NCBI RefSeq assembly: GCF_913777145.1
Contig: NZ_CAJYPS010000023.1
Location: 286,912-350,911 of the forward strand
Origin: an uncultured Roseateles sp.
Lineage (GTDB): Bacteria > Pseudomonadota > Gammaproteobacteria > Burkholderiales > Burkholderiaceae_C
Reading direction: 5' to 3'
DNA: 64,000 bases
A program made the translations under genes and the position numbers. The notes beneath the pieces were generated by a model. The model searched no databases. It saw only the letters and a list, made by a program, of their open reading frames with translations, and was not told the origin of the DNA. Positions 16,587 through 24,648 of the stretch are shown here, in pieces (position 1 is the stretch's first letter; the number at the start of each line of letters is the position of its first letter).

Positions 16587-17167
16587 GCGGCCACCTCTTT
16601 CAACGAACGGGCCACGGCCGGGCGCAGCGCGTTCGCGCTTGCGGCCAGCTGCAGCAGCATCTGCACGGTCACCAGCGTCATGCCCAGCGACATCAGCCCA
16701 TAGGGAATCCACAACGGCGGCGCCCAGGACGACGAGGTCGTCTGGCCGTCCACCCAGGCCTCGTGGAACAGCGCCCACGACTTCCACGCAAAGAAGGCGC
16801 AGAACAGCGTGCACATCAGGTCCACCAGCAGCTGGCGCACTCGGTTGGCCCAGTCCGGCAGCAGGCCCACCACCGCCTCTATGCCCACATGGCCGCGCAG
16901 CGACTGCAGAAAGGCGCTGCACAAGAAGGTGGTGCCCACTAGGCAGAACACCGAGGCCTCGTCCTGCCAGTCGGTGGACGCCTTGAAGAAGTAGCGCGAG
17001 GCCACCGAGGACGTGAGGATCAGCGAGGCTGCCAGCAGCGCCAGCATGCCCAGGCCCACCATCACGCGGTTCACCACCCTCATCAGCCGCGCCAGCGGGC
17101 GCAGCACCGCCGGCAGCGCCGGGTCCAGACGCGCCTGGGCGCCCGGGGTCAGGTCATGCGCGCCCAT
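16583..17167 (-). CDS. dctQ: TRAP transporter small permease (DctQ family)
   Basis: A 194-residue membrane protein with four predicted helices. It has the DctQ pattern: ASRYFFKASTDWQDEASVFCLVGTTFLCSA, a GHVGIEAVVGLLP loop and a C-terminal LWIPYGLMSLGMTLVTVQMLLQL. It assembles with the large permease in the inner membrane. ATG 17167 starts one base after the dctP stop, and its own stop overlaps dctM. Confidence 0.92.
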   Translation of the reverse strand: MGAHDLTPGAQARLDPALPAVLRPLARLMRVVNRVMVGLGMLALLAASLILTSSVASRYFFKASTDWQDEASVFCLVGTTFLCSAFLQSLRGHVGIEAVVGLLPDWANRVRQLLVDLMCTLFCAFFAWKSWALFHEAWVDGQTTSSSWAPPLWIPYGLMSLGMTLVTVQMLLQLAASANALRPAVARSLKEVAA

Positions 17168-17168
17168 G

Positions 17169-18188
17169 TCAGAGCAGCTTCTGGGCGGCGGCCAGCAGGC
17201 CGGCGCAGCTCTCGTTCTTGGCGCCGAAGTCCTTCCAGGCGGTGTCGCGGGCGATCGCCTGCCACAGGCCCAGCACCTTGGCGTCGATGTCGAAGACCTT
17301 GGCGCCGGCCTTGGCGTAGATCTCGGCGGCCAGACGGTCGTCGGCCTGCGCGGCCTCGCGGGCAAAGCCCTCCAGCTCGGCGCCCACGGCCATGATGAGG
17401 TCCTGCTGCGCCTTGGGCAGCTTGCCGAAGATCTCCTTGGAGATCATCAGCGGCTCCAGCATGAACCAGTAGGTCTTGTTGCGGCCGGTGGTCAGGTACT
17501 TGGCGATCTCCTCCAGCTTGAAGGAGATGAAGCTGGTGGAGGAGGTCATCGCCGCCTCCATCGCGCCGGTCTGCATCGCGGCATAGATCTCGTTGGACGG
17601 CAGCGAGATCACCGAGGCGCCGGCCTGCTTGAACATCAGGTCCATCTCGCGACTGCCGCCGCGCACCTTCAGGCCCTTGGCGTCGTCCGGCGTCACCAGC
17701 GGCCGGGTGCGACAGGCCACACCGCCGGCCTGCCAGATCCAGCTGACGATGATCACGCCCTTGTCGTCCAGCACCTTGGCCAGGCGCTTGCCCACGTCGG
17801 CGTTCTTCCACTGCGCGCCCTGCTCGTAGCTGGGCACCAGCGCCGGCATCAGGCCGATATTGGTCTCGGGCACCTCGCCGCCCGCGTAAGACAGCGGCAC
17901 CAGGCTCATGTCCAGCGCGCCCTTGCGCATCGCGGAGAACTGCGCATTGGTCTTCATCAGCGAGGAGCCCGGATAGACCGAGGCCTTGAGCGCGCCGTTG
18001 CTGCGCTTCTCCACCTCGGCCGCGAAACGCCGGCACAGGCGGTCGCGGAAATCCCCTTCCGTCAGCGAGCCGCTGGGGAACTGGTGGGAAATCTTCAGGC
18101 CGCCGGCCTGGGCCAGCGCGCCGGAACCGAAACCGGCCAGACCCAGGCCGCCGGCGGCCTGCAGCAGATGACGTCGGGAAAGTGTCAT
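17169..18188 (-). CDS. dctP: TRAP transporter periplasmic solute-binding protein (DctP family)
   Basis: A 339-residue binding protein with a twin-arginine-like leader (SRRHLLQAAGGLGLAGFGSGALA). The mature part is a DctP fold: KISHQFPSGSLTEGDF at its start, VYPGSSLMKTNAQFSAMRKGALDM, KGLKVRGGSREMDLMFKQAGASVISLPSNEIYAAMQTGAMEAA with the conserved carboxylate-binding arginine region. ATG 18188 has GAGGAG upstream. It is the first gene of the operon and so probably defines the substrate as malonate. Its promoter would lie in the 184-base divergent region shared with the GntR gene. Confidence 0.93.
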   Translation of the reverse strand: MTLSRRHLLQAAGGLGLAGFGSGALAQAGGLKISHQFPSGSLTEGDFRDRLCRRFAAEVEKRSNGALKASVYPGSSLMKTNAQFSAMRKGALDMSLVPLSYAGGEVPETNIGLMPALVPSYEQGAQWKNADVGKRLAKVLDDKGVIIVSWIWQAGGVACRTRPLVTPDDAKGLKVRGGSREMDLMFKQAGASVISLPSNEIYAAMQTGAMEAAMTSSTSFISFKLEEIAKYLTTGRNKTYWFMLEPLMISKEIFGKLPKAQQDLIMAVGAELEGFAREAAQADDRLAAEIYAKAGAKVFDIDAKVLGLWQAIARDTAWKDFGAKNESCAGLLAAAQKLL

Positions 18189-18265
18189 GGGTGTCTCCTC
18201 GATGACCGACGGCCCCGGCCGCACAACCCTTTGCGCGGTCCCAAGAACGTCTATGCATCCATCCT

Positions 18266-18275
18266 ATGACGTCAT
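18266..18275. promoter_or_regulatory. Candidate operator palindrome between dctP and gntR
   Basis: ATGACGTCAT is a perfect 10-base palindrome in an AT-rich patch (roughly 18249-18310) of the divergent dctP/gntR region. On the minus strand it directly follows TTTATA, a possible -10 for dctP (with TTGGTA 18 bases further upstream as -35). A bound GntR protein there would block the transporter-mdc promoter. The regulator assignment is inference. Confidence 0.45.
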
Positions 18276-18372
18276 GTATAAATTTTCCATGTCTTTGCAT
18301 TACCAAAAAACCCGAATGCGCTGGAAACGCGGTGGGCTTGCCTTATGCTTGGCCTGAAACATTGCTGACACC

Positions 18373-19047
18373 ATGGCCACCGCATCGCAAAGACTGTCGG
18401 AACAACTGCGCGAGACCATCGAGGAAGAGGTCGCGACCGGCAAGCTCAAGCCCGGCACCCACCTGGATGAACTGGAACTGGCCGCGCGTTTCGGCGTGTC
18501 GCGCACCCCGATACGCGAAACGCTGAGCCTGCTGGCCGGCGAGGGCCTGGTGGAGATACGGCCGCGGCGCGGCGCCGTCGTGGCCCAGCTGTCGCCGGCC
18601 CGGCTGGTGGAGATGTTCGAGGTGATGGCCGAGCTGGAGGCCATGTCCGCACGCCTGGCCGCACGCCGCATCAAGGACGACGCGCTGGCCCAGCTGGAGC
18701 AACTGCACAGCCGCTGCGAGCAGGCCGCCCAGGCCGGCGATCCCGACGCCTACTTCTATGCCAACGAGGAGTTCCACAAGGCGGTCTACCGGGCGGCGCA
18801 GAACGAGTACCTGATCGAGCAGGCCTTCTCGCTGCAGCGCAAGCTGCGGCCCTACCGGCGCCTGCAGCTGCGCGTGCGCAACCGCCTGCCGCGCTCGCTG
18901 GCGGAGCACCAGGCTGTGCTGGACGCGATACGCGCCAACCAGCCCGAGCAGGCCGCCCAGGCGATGCGCGGCCATGTGATGGTGCAGGGCGACCGCTTCG
19001 CCGACCTGCTGGTGGAGCTGCGCAGCTTCGAGAACACGGCCGCCTGA
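18373..19047 (+). CDS. GntR-family regulator (FCD/FadR subfamily), probable malonate-operon regulator
   Basis: A 224-residue protein with an N-terminal winged helix (LSEQLRETIEEEVATGKLKPG, ARFGVSRTPIRETLSLLAGEGLVEIRPRRGAVV) and a C-terminal FCD ligand domain. Metal ligands are visible in YFYANEEFHKAV and in the later SLAEHQAVLDAI and AMRGHV segments. FCD regulators usually sense small carboxylates. It is divergent from dctP-mdc, so malonate is the likely effector; MdcY of Acinetobacter and MatR of rhizobia are GntR-type precedents, whereas Klebsiella uses the LysR protein MdcR. Confidence 0.88.
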   Translation: MATASQRLSEQLRETIEEEVATGKLKPGTHLDELELAARFGVSRTPIRETLSLLAGEGLVEIRPRRGAVVAQLSPARLVEMFEVMAELEAMSARLAARRIKDDALAQLEQLHSRCEQAAQAGDPDAYFYANEEFHKAVYRAAQNEYLIEQAFSLQRKLRPYRRLQLRVRNRLPRSLAEHQAVLDAIRANQPEQAAQAMRGHVMVQGDRFADLLVELRSFENTAA

Positions 19048-19121
19048 GCGCGCCGTCGGCGGCCGCCGGGCCGCGCGTTACATTCCCGCCGCATTCCACA
19101 CCGCAGCGCGGGGAGACACGC

Positions 19122-19937
19122 ATGAGCCCAGAAGCACAAACGCCTGGCAAGGCCCAGGACACCGCCGCCCAGTTCACCGCCGCCCGCGCCGCCGGCCGCG
19201 CGTTGAGCGCCTATCCGGGCACGCCGCCCGCCACGCTGGAGCAGGCCTATGCGGTGCAGGCCGCGGCCATCGCCCGCTGGCCCCAGGCGCCGGCCGGCTG
19301 GAAGGTCGCGCGCATCGCGCCGGCCTTCGCGGCCCAGTTCCCTGAGGAGCGCCTGATCGGCCCGGCCTTCCCCGCCAACCTGCACCGTCCAGCGCCGGGC
19401 GAGAGCGCCAGCTGCCCGGTGTTTGCCGGTGGCTTTGCGGCGGTGGAGGCCGAGATCGTCATCGTCGTGGCCCAGGACGCGCCGCCGGCCAAGGCCGACT
19501 GGACCGCCGACGATGTGGCGCCGCTGGTGAAGTCCATGCACATCGGCGTGGAAGTGGCCAGCAGCCCGCTGGCCACGCTCAACGACCTGGGCCCGGCCGC
19601 GGTGATCTCTGACTTCGGCAACAACTGGGGCGTGGTGGTGGGCGCCGAGATTGCGAACTGGCAGGCGCTGGATCAGATCGCGGTGGAGACCTTCATAGAC
19701 GGCCAGTCCGTCGGCCAGGGTCAGGTCTCGCTGCGCGCCGGCCCGCTGGGCGCGCTGGCCTTCACGCTGAACAAGCGGGCCCGCCAGGGCGCACCGCTGA
19801 AGGCCGGTGACGTGATCTCCACCGGCATGATCACCGGCGTGCACGACATCCGCCCCGGCCAGCGCTCGCGCCATGTGTTCGCCGGCTGCGGCGAACTGGC
19901 GGTGCAGATCACCCAGGCTGGCGCCTACGGCCACTGA
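19122..19937 (+). CDS. 2-keto-4-pentenoate hydratase-like protein (MhpD/FAH superfamily)
   Basis: A 271-residue protein of the MhpD hydratase branch of the fumarylacetoacetate hydrolase fold. Supporting features are the N-terminal TLEQAYAVQAAAI, GWKVARIAP, metal-ligand region FAAVEAEIVIVV, and the C-terminal GDVISTGMITGVHDI segment. Relatives hydrate 2-hydroxypenta-2,4-dienoates in aromatic meta-cleavage, but no meta-cleavage gene is nearby. It lies 74 bases after the GntR gene and 98 bases before kdgK, all rightward. A role with 2-keto acids from the pectin route is possible but unsupported by sequence. Confidence 0.75.
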   Translation: MSPEAQTPGKAQDTAAQFTAARAAGRALSAYPGTPPATLEQAYAVQAAAIARWPQAPAGWKVARIAPAFAAQFPEERLIGPAFPANLHRPAPGESASCPVFAGGFAAVEAEIVIVVAQDAPPAKADWTADDVAPLVKSMHIGVEVASSPLATLNDLGPAAVISDFGNNWGVVVGAEIANWQALDQIAVETFIDGQSVGQGQVSLRAGPLGALAFTLNKRARQGAPLKAGDVISTGMITGVHDIRPGQRSRHVFAGCGELAVQITQAGAYGH

Positions 19938-19996
19938 ACGAAGCACGCGCCCCGGGGTAAACCACCAGCCCGAGGGCGTGGTGCGCCGCTAAAGTA

Positions 19997-20026
19997 TTGA
20001 ACCGTTGTTTCAACAAAAACGGTTCA
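19997..20026 (+). promoter_or_regulatory. KdgR-type operator before kdgK
   Basis: TTGAACCGTTGTTTCAA (19997-20013) is close to the enterobacterial KdgR consensus TGAAACATTGTTTCA, differing at two positions within the shared 15 bases. It also opens a perfect inverted repeat, TGAACCGTT (19998-20006) against AACGGTTCA (20018-20026), with an 11-base spacer. It ends 10 bases before the kdgK start, suiting repression. A KdgR gene lies at 43757. Confidence 0.6.
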
Positions 20027-20035
20027 TTGTTCAAC

Positions 20036-20974
20036 ATGAGCGCAACGCGCCATATCGCGGCCCTGGGCGAGGCCATGCTGGAACTGCGCGGCCCCGCCTT
20101 CGGCACGCTGCAGCAGGGCTTTGGCGGCGACACGCTGAACACCGCCGTCTACCTGGCCCGCTGCACGCCGGGCTGCACGGTGCACTACGCCACCGCGCTC
20201 GGTGACGACGGGCTCAGCAGCGAGCTGCTGGCGCGCTGGCGCGACGAGGGCCTGGCCACCGACTGGGTGCAGCGCCTGGCCGACCGCCTGCCCGGGCTCT
20301 ACCAGATCGAGGTCGACGCCCACGGCGAGCGGCGCTTCCACTACTGGCGCGGCCAGAGCGCGGCGCGCGCCTTCTTCGACGCGCCACTCACCGCGCTGGA
20401 GGCCAGTGCCGGCCAGCTGGACGCGCTGCACCTGAGCGGCATCAGCCTGGCCATACTGCCCGAGGCCGGCCGCGAGCGCGCGCTGGCGCTGATGCGCAAA
20501 CTGCGCCGGCGCGGCGCCCTGGTGGCCTTCGACAACAACTACCGCCCGCGCCTGTGGGCCGGCGCCGACGAGGCCCGTCACTGGATGACGCGCGCCTTCG
20601 AGGCTGCGACGCTGGCCCTGGTCACCGCCGACGACCACCAGGCGCTGCATGCGCTGCCCGACGAGGCCGCCGCCGTGGCCGCCGCGCAGACCCTGCCCAC
20701 GCCCGAGATCGCGATCAAGCGCGGCCCGCGCGCCACCCGCGTGGGCGGTGCGGCGCTGGGCTGGCAGGACGTGGCCACGGAGCCGGTGGCGCGGGTGGTG
20801 GACACCACGGCCGCCGGCGATGCCTTCGGCGCCGGCTATCTCAGCGGCCGCCTGCAAGGCCTGACCCCGGCCGCCGCCGCGGCCCTGGGCAACCGGCTCG
20901 CGGCCCGCGTGATCCAGCATCCCGGCGCGCTGATCCCGCGCGACGCGATGCGCGACCTGCTGGCCCCCGCATGA
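20036..20974 (+). CDS. kdgK: 2-dehydro-3-deoxygluconokinase (KDG kinase)
   Basis: A 312-residue PfkB-family sugar kinase that phosphorylates 2-keto-3-deoxygluconate to KDPG with ATP, the step after KduD in pectin breakdown. Seen are the N-terminal ALGEAMLEL with FGGDTLNTAVYLAR (PfkB signature 1 region) and the C-terminal DTTAAGDAFGAGYLSG signature 2 with the catalytic aspartate near residue 262. ATG 20036 is chosen because the family starts with IAALGE; no strong Shine-Dalgarno is visible. Its last bases overlap the next gene, a secreted pectate lyase, as ATGA. A KdgR-type box overlaps the upstream region. Confidence 0.92.
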   Translation: MSATRHIAALGEAMLELRGPAFGTLQQGFGGDTLNTAVYLARCTPGCTVHYATALGDDGLSSELLARWRDEGLATDWVQRLADRLPGLYQIEVDAHGERRFHYWRGQSAARAFFDAPLTALEASAGQLDALHLSGISLAILPEAGRERALALMRKLRRRGALVAFDNNYRPRLWAGADEARHWMTRAFEAATLALVTADDHQALHALPDEAAAVAAAQTLPTPEIAIKRGPRATRVGGAALGWQDVATEPVARVVDTTAAGDAFGAGYLSGRLQGLTPAAAAALGNRLAARVIQHPGALIPRDAMRDLLAPA

Positions 20975-22326
20975 AGCGCCTCCTGCTGGGCGCGCTGGCA
21001 CTGCTGACGGGCATGGCCGTGCAGGCCGCCGAGGACGCTCCCGCCGACGGTGCGCCCTTGCATCCGGCCAGCTACCGCCATGCGGGCTGGGCCGCCACAC
21101 GCGGCGGTCAGGGCGGGCCGCTGCTGCGCGTGACCACGCTGGCCGCCGACGGTCCCGGCAGCCTCAAGGCGGCGCTGGACACGCGGGGGCCGCGGCGCAT
21201 CGTGTTCGAGGTGGGCGGCATCATCGACCTGGGCGGGCGGCACTGGCAGTTGCGCGAGCCCTTCGTCACCATCGCCGGCCATACTGCGCCCGACCCGGGT
21301 ATCACGCTGGTGCGCGGCGAGCTGCAGATCGCCACGCACGACGTGATCCTGCAGCACCTCAGCTTTCGCCCCGGCGCCTACGGGCGCGCCAGGCGCAGCG
21401 GCAACGAGCATGACGGCCTCTCCACGGTGGGCGGCGCGGCCCGCGTGATCGTGGACCACTGCAGCTTCTCCTGGGCCACCGACGAGAACCTCTCCGCCAG
21501 CGGCCCGCGCTTCGATGGCGCCACGCCCGACGACTGGCGCGCCGCCACCTCGCACCAGCTCACCTACAGCCACAACCTGATCTACGAGGGCCTGGGCCAG
21601 GCCGTCCACCCCAAGGGCGAGCACAGCAAGGGCAGCCTCATTCACGACAACGTCGGCGACGTGCTGCTGCTGGGCAATGTCTACGCCTCCAACCGCGAGC
21701 GCAATGCGCTGTTCAAGGGCGGCGCGCGCGGCGCCATGGTCAACAACCTGATCTACAACCCGGGCGCCAAGGCCGTGCACTACAACCTGGTGGCGCACGA
21801 ATGGGGCGATCACCCCTGGCAGACCGGCCGCCTCACGCTGGTGGGCAATGTCTACCGCGCCGGGCCGGACACCGCGCCCGGCCTGCCGCTGTTCGTGCTG
21901 GGCGGCGCCGGCGACGTGGCGCTGCACCTGCAGGACAACCTCGCGCTGGACCGCCAGGGTCAGGCCTTGCCACTGACCGGCCGCTACACCGCCGCGCCGG
22001 CCCGCCTGCTGCCGCTGGACGCACCGGAGCTGCCGGACGGCCTGGCCTGGGTTGCCCCGGCCCAGCTGGAGGCGCTGCTGCCGCTGTGGGCCGGCGCCCG
22101 CCCCTGGGCGCGCGACCCGCTGGACCAGAAGCTGCTGTCCGACGTGGCCGAGGACCGCGGCCAGATGATCGACGACGAGACCCAGAACAACGCCGCCGGC
22201 CTGCCCCGCCGCGCCGCCACGCGGCGCGCCTTCGTGGCGGCCGACTGGCACGAGGACCTCAGCCCCCGCGCCGGCTGGGCCTCGCTGTTCCCCGGCGGCC
22301 GCTGGCCCTTGCCGGCGCCACGCTGA
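20971..22326 (+). CDS. Secreted pectate-lyase-like protein (PL1-type beta-helix)
   Basis: This 451-residue protein has a signal peptide (KRLLLGALALLTGMAVQA) and a right-handed beta-helix core resembling polysaccharide lyase family 1: GWAATRGGQGGPLLRVTTLAADGPGSL at the N terminus, VIVDHCSFSWATDENLS, and repeated Asn-rich turns (YSHNLIYEG, LLLGNVYASN). The RxPxxR motif seen in the other two PL1 proteins of this window is absent, so it belongs to a divergent branch and catalysis is less certain. It should act in the periplasm or outside the cell on polygalacturonate. Its start overlaps the kdgK stop, and a hydrolase gene follows two bases after its stop. Confidence 0.82.
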   Translation: MKRLLLGALALLTGMAVQAAEDAPADGAPLHPASYRHAGWAATRGGQGGPLLRVTTLAADGPGSLKAALDTRGPRRIVFEVGGIIDLGGRHWQLREPFVTIAGHTAPDPGITLVRGELQIATHDVILQHLSFRPGAYGRARRSGNEHDGLSTVGGAARVIVDHCSFSWATDENLSASGPRFDGATPDDWRAATSHQLTYSHNLIYEGLGQAVHPKGEHSKGSLIHDNVGDVLLLGNVYASNRERNALFKGGARGAMVNNLIYNPGAKAVHYNLVAHEWGDHPWQTGRLTLVGNVYRAGPDTAPGLPLFVLGGAGDVALHLQDNLALDRQGQALPLTGRYTAAPARLLPLDAPELPDGLAWVAPAQLEALLPLWAGARPWARDPLDQKLLSDVAEDRGQMIDDETQNNAAGLPRRAATRRAFVAADWHEDLSPRAGWASLFPGGRWPLPAPR

Positions 22327-22327
22327 C

Positions 22328-23434
22328 ATGCCCACCCGGCGCGGCTGGCTGGGCGGCGCGCTGGGGGCGCTGGCGCTGCCGGCCGGCGCCGCCCCGCCCG
22401 CGCCGCTGGATCGCGTGCTGCAGCGGCTGTTGCCCGCACCGCGCCTGGCCTGGCGCCCCGACCCCGGCTGGCACGCCCAGGCGCTGAGCCGCGCCCGCGC
22501 ATGGGTGCTGGGCAGCACGCCGGCGCTGGAGGCGCTGCCCGAGGTCGCGTGGGGCGCCCGGGAGTCATGCGACGGCTACAGCGCCCAGGCGCTCAGCCTC
22601 ACCAGCACGCTGGGCGACCCCCAGCCCGGCCTGCTGCTGCGCCCCTACACGCCCGGCCCGCACCCGGCCGTGCTGCTGCTGCACGACCACGGCGCGCGCT
22701 TCGACATCGGCCACGAGAAGCTGATCCGCCCGCGGGCCGACGCGCCCGCTGGCGTGCAGGCCTCGGCCCAGGCCTGGGTGCAGCGCTTCTACGGCGGCCA
22801 GTTCGTCGGCGACGCGCTGGCCCGCGCCGGCTTTGTGGTGCTGGCGCTGGACGCGCTGGGCTGGGGCGGGCGCAGCCGCCCAGGCTTTGCGCGCGACGAC
22901 CAGCAGGCGCTGGCCAATCACCTGATGCAGCAGGGCAGGCACTGGGCTGGCGTGATCGCGGCGGACGATCAGCAGGCCCACCGCTGGCTGGCCACGCAGC
23001 CCGGCGTGCGGCCCGACCGCGTCGCGGTGCTGGGTTTTTCCATGGGGGCGCAGCGTGCCTGGCAGCTGGCCGCGCTGCGACCCGAGGTCTGGGCCTGCGT
23101 GGCCGCGCACTGGATGTGCACCCGCGAAGGCCTGCTGCGCCCGGGCCAGCACACGCTGCAGGGCCAGTCGGCGTTCAGCATGCTGCATCCCGGCATGGCC
23201 GCCGAGCTGGATCACCCCGACCTGGCCGCGCTGATCGCGCCCCGCCCGCTGCTGCTGCTGGGCTCGCCCGAGGACAGTCTGTTCCCCTGGGACGCGGTGC
23301 AGGCCGCGTGGCAACAGCTGAGTCGCGCCTGGCCCTCGGGCGCGCCGCTGCGGCTGCAGTCGGTGGGCGGCGGCCACCGCTTCGACGGGCCCCAGCAGCA
23401 GCTGGCGCTGGCCTGGTTGCAGGGCCTGGGCTGA
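22328..23434 (+). CDS. Exported alpha/beta hydrolase (dienelactone hydrolase/acetyl-esterase type)
   Basis: A 368-residue protein with a probable export signal (RRGWLGGALGALALPAGAA). The alpha/beta hydrolase fold shows HPAVLLLHDHGARFDIG (oxyanion strand), a nucleophile elbow GFSMGAQRAW, an acid loop LLLLGSPEDSLFPWD and a final GGGHRFDGP with the catalytic histidine. The family includes acetyl-xylan and other sugar deacetylating esterases. Being third in the kdgK operon, it may remove acetyl groups from pectin fragments; this is an inference from context. It follows the lyase gene by one base. Confidence 0.75.
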   Translation: MPTRRGWLGGALGALALPAGAAPPAPLDRVLQRLLPAPRLAWRPDPGWHAQALSRARAWVLGSTPALEALPEVAWGARESCDGYSAQALSLTSTLGDPQPGLLLRPYTPGPHPAVLLLHDHGARFDIGHEKLIRPRADAPAGVQASAQAWVQRFYGGQFVGDALARAGFVVLALDALGWGGRSRPGFARDDQQALANHLMQQGRHWAGVIAADDQQAHRWLATQPGVRPDRVAVLGFSMGAQRAWQLAALRPEVWACVAAHWMCTREGLLRPGQHTLQGQSAFSMLHPGMAAELDHPDLAALIAPRPLLLLGSPEDSLFPWDAVQAAWQQLSRAWPSGAPLRLQSVGGGHRFDGPQQQLALAWLQGLG

Positions 23435-23493
23435 TCCGGCCCCGCCGCGGCGAATTGCTTGGCATAGTCAGCCCCGCAACCGCTGCCCACCCC

Positions 23494-24123
23494 ATGACCC
23501 ACACCGCCACGCCCTCCCCGCGCGCCCTGCTGGCCGCACTGATCCTGCTGACGCTGCTGCTGGCCTGGTCCGGCTGGCAGCCCTATGACCGCGCGACCTG
23601 GCTGATGGAGGTGGCGCCCATCTTCGTCGTCGTGCCGCTGCTGCTGGCCACGCGCCAGCGCTTCCCGCTGAGCACGCTGCTCTATGTGGGCATCTTTGTG
23701 CACGCGGTGGTGCTGATGGTGGGCGGCGCCTACACCTATGCGCGCGTGCCGCTGGGCTTCGACATGCAGCAATGGCTGGGCCTGCAGCGCAACCCCTACG
23801 ACAAGATCGGCCATTTCATGCAGGGCTTCGTGCCCGCACTCGCGGTGCGCGAGATCCTGCTGCGCGGCGGCCATGTGCTCGCCGGACGCATGCTGGCCTT
23901 TCTGAGCCTCTGCGTGGTGCTGGCCATCAGCGCCTGCTACGAGCTGATCGAATGGGGCGCGGCCGTCGCGCTGGGCCAGGGGGCGGACGAGTTCCTGGGC
24001 ACCCAGGGCGACCCCTGGGACACGCAGTCCGACATGCTGTTCGCGCTGATAGGCGGCAGCTGCGCGCTGCTGACGCTGGCGCGCTGGCAGGACCGCCAGA
24101 TCGCGCGGCTGATGAGGCCCTAG
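23494..24123 (+). CDS. yjdF: YjdF-type DUF2238 inner-membrane protein
   Basis: A 209-residue protein with about five transmembrane segments and the family motifs NPYDKIGHFMQGFVPALAVRE, ISACYELIEWGAAVALG and DEFLGTQGDPWDTQSDM. It matches E. coli YjdF in length and pattern; the function is unknown. ATG 23494 is chosen because it begins the conserved region; a longer upstream frame lies inside the hydrolase gene. Its stop overlaps that of the convergent gene by three bases. Confidence 0.85.
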   Translation: MTHTATPSPRALLAALILLTLLLAWSGWQPYDRATWLMEVAPIFVVVPLLLATRQRFPLSTLLYVGIFVHAVVLMVGGAYTYARVPLGFDMQQWLGLQRNPYDKIGHFMQGFVPALAVREILLRGGHVLAGRMLAFLSLCVVLAISACYELIEWGAAVALGQGADEFLGTQGDPWDTQSDMLFALIGGSCALLTLARWQDRQIARLMRP

Positions 24124-24641
24124 CCGCGCCGCACCAGCGTGTCGCGCGCGAACAGCTGGCGCTCGCCGTTCTTGGCCACCGACTCCAGCACGCAGGTCCA
24201 GGTCTTGCCCACCGGGTCCCAGCGGAAGGTGTTGAAGAAGGGCCCGCTGGCGTAGGCGAAGCGGAACTCCACCGCGTTGCCATGGCGCCGCCCGCGGCCC
24301 TCGCCCGCGAAGTGGCCACCGAAGTTGTCCATCCAGTGCGCCACGTACTCGCCGGCCGCGTGCGAGTAGCCGATGTAGACATCGGCCTCGTAGCGCGACG
24401 GCGTGGCCAGGTCGCGCATCTGCAGCCGCAGGAACTGGTGCTGCAGCACCCAGGTGGCGATGACGCTGTTCTGCGCCTCGCGCCCGCCGATCTGGCGGGT
24501 CAGCAGCCACTCGCCCTCCAGGTTCACAAAGAGATCGTCCTCGAAGCGGCCACCCCGGCCATCTCGCGCCTCGCCGTCGGCGAGTGCGGGCAGCACGGCC
24601 AGGGAGCACAGCGCCGAGGTCAGCAATTGGCGACGTTTCAT
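24120..24641 (-). CDS. Small exported protein (DUF1579-like lipocalin fold possible)
   Basis: A 173-residue protein beginning MKRRQLLTSALCSLAVLPALA, a signal peptide. The mature part (NLEGEWLLTRQIGGREAQNSV, YEADVYIGYSHAAGEYVAHWMDNFGGHFA, FFNTFRWDPVGKTWTCVLE) alternates strands and glycines in a way that suggests a small beta-barrel like DUF1579 proteins. This is a weak assignment. It follows the heme-binding-barrel gene by seven bases on the same strand and may share its transcript. Confidence 0.6.
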   Translation of the reverse strand: MKRRQLLTSALCSLAVLPALADGEARDGRGGRFEDDLFVNLEGEWLLTRQIGGREAQNSVIATWVLQHQFLRLQMRDLATPSRYEADVYIGYSHAAGEYVAHWMDNFGGHFAGEGRGRRHGNAVEFRFAYASGPFFNTFRWDPVGKTWTCVLESVAKNGERQLFARDTLVRRG

Positions 24642-24648
24642 CGCGACA

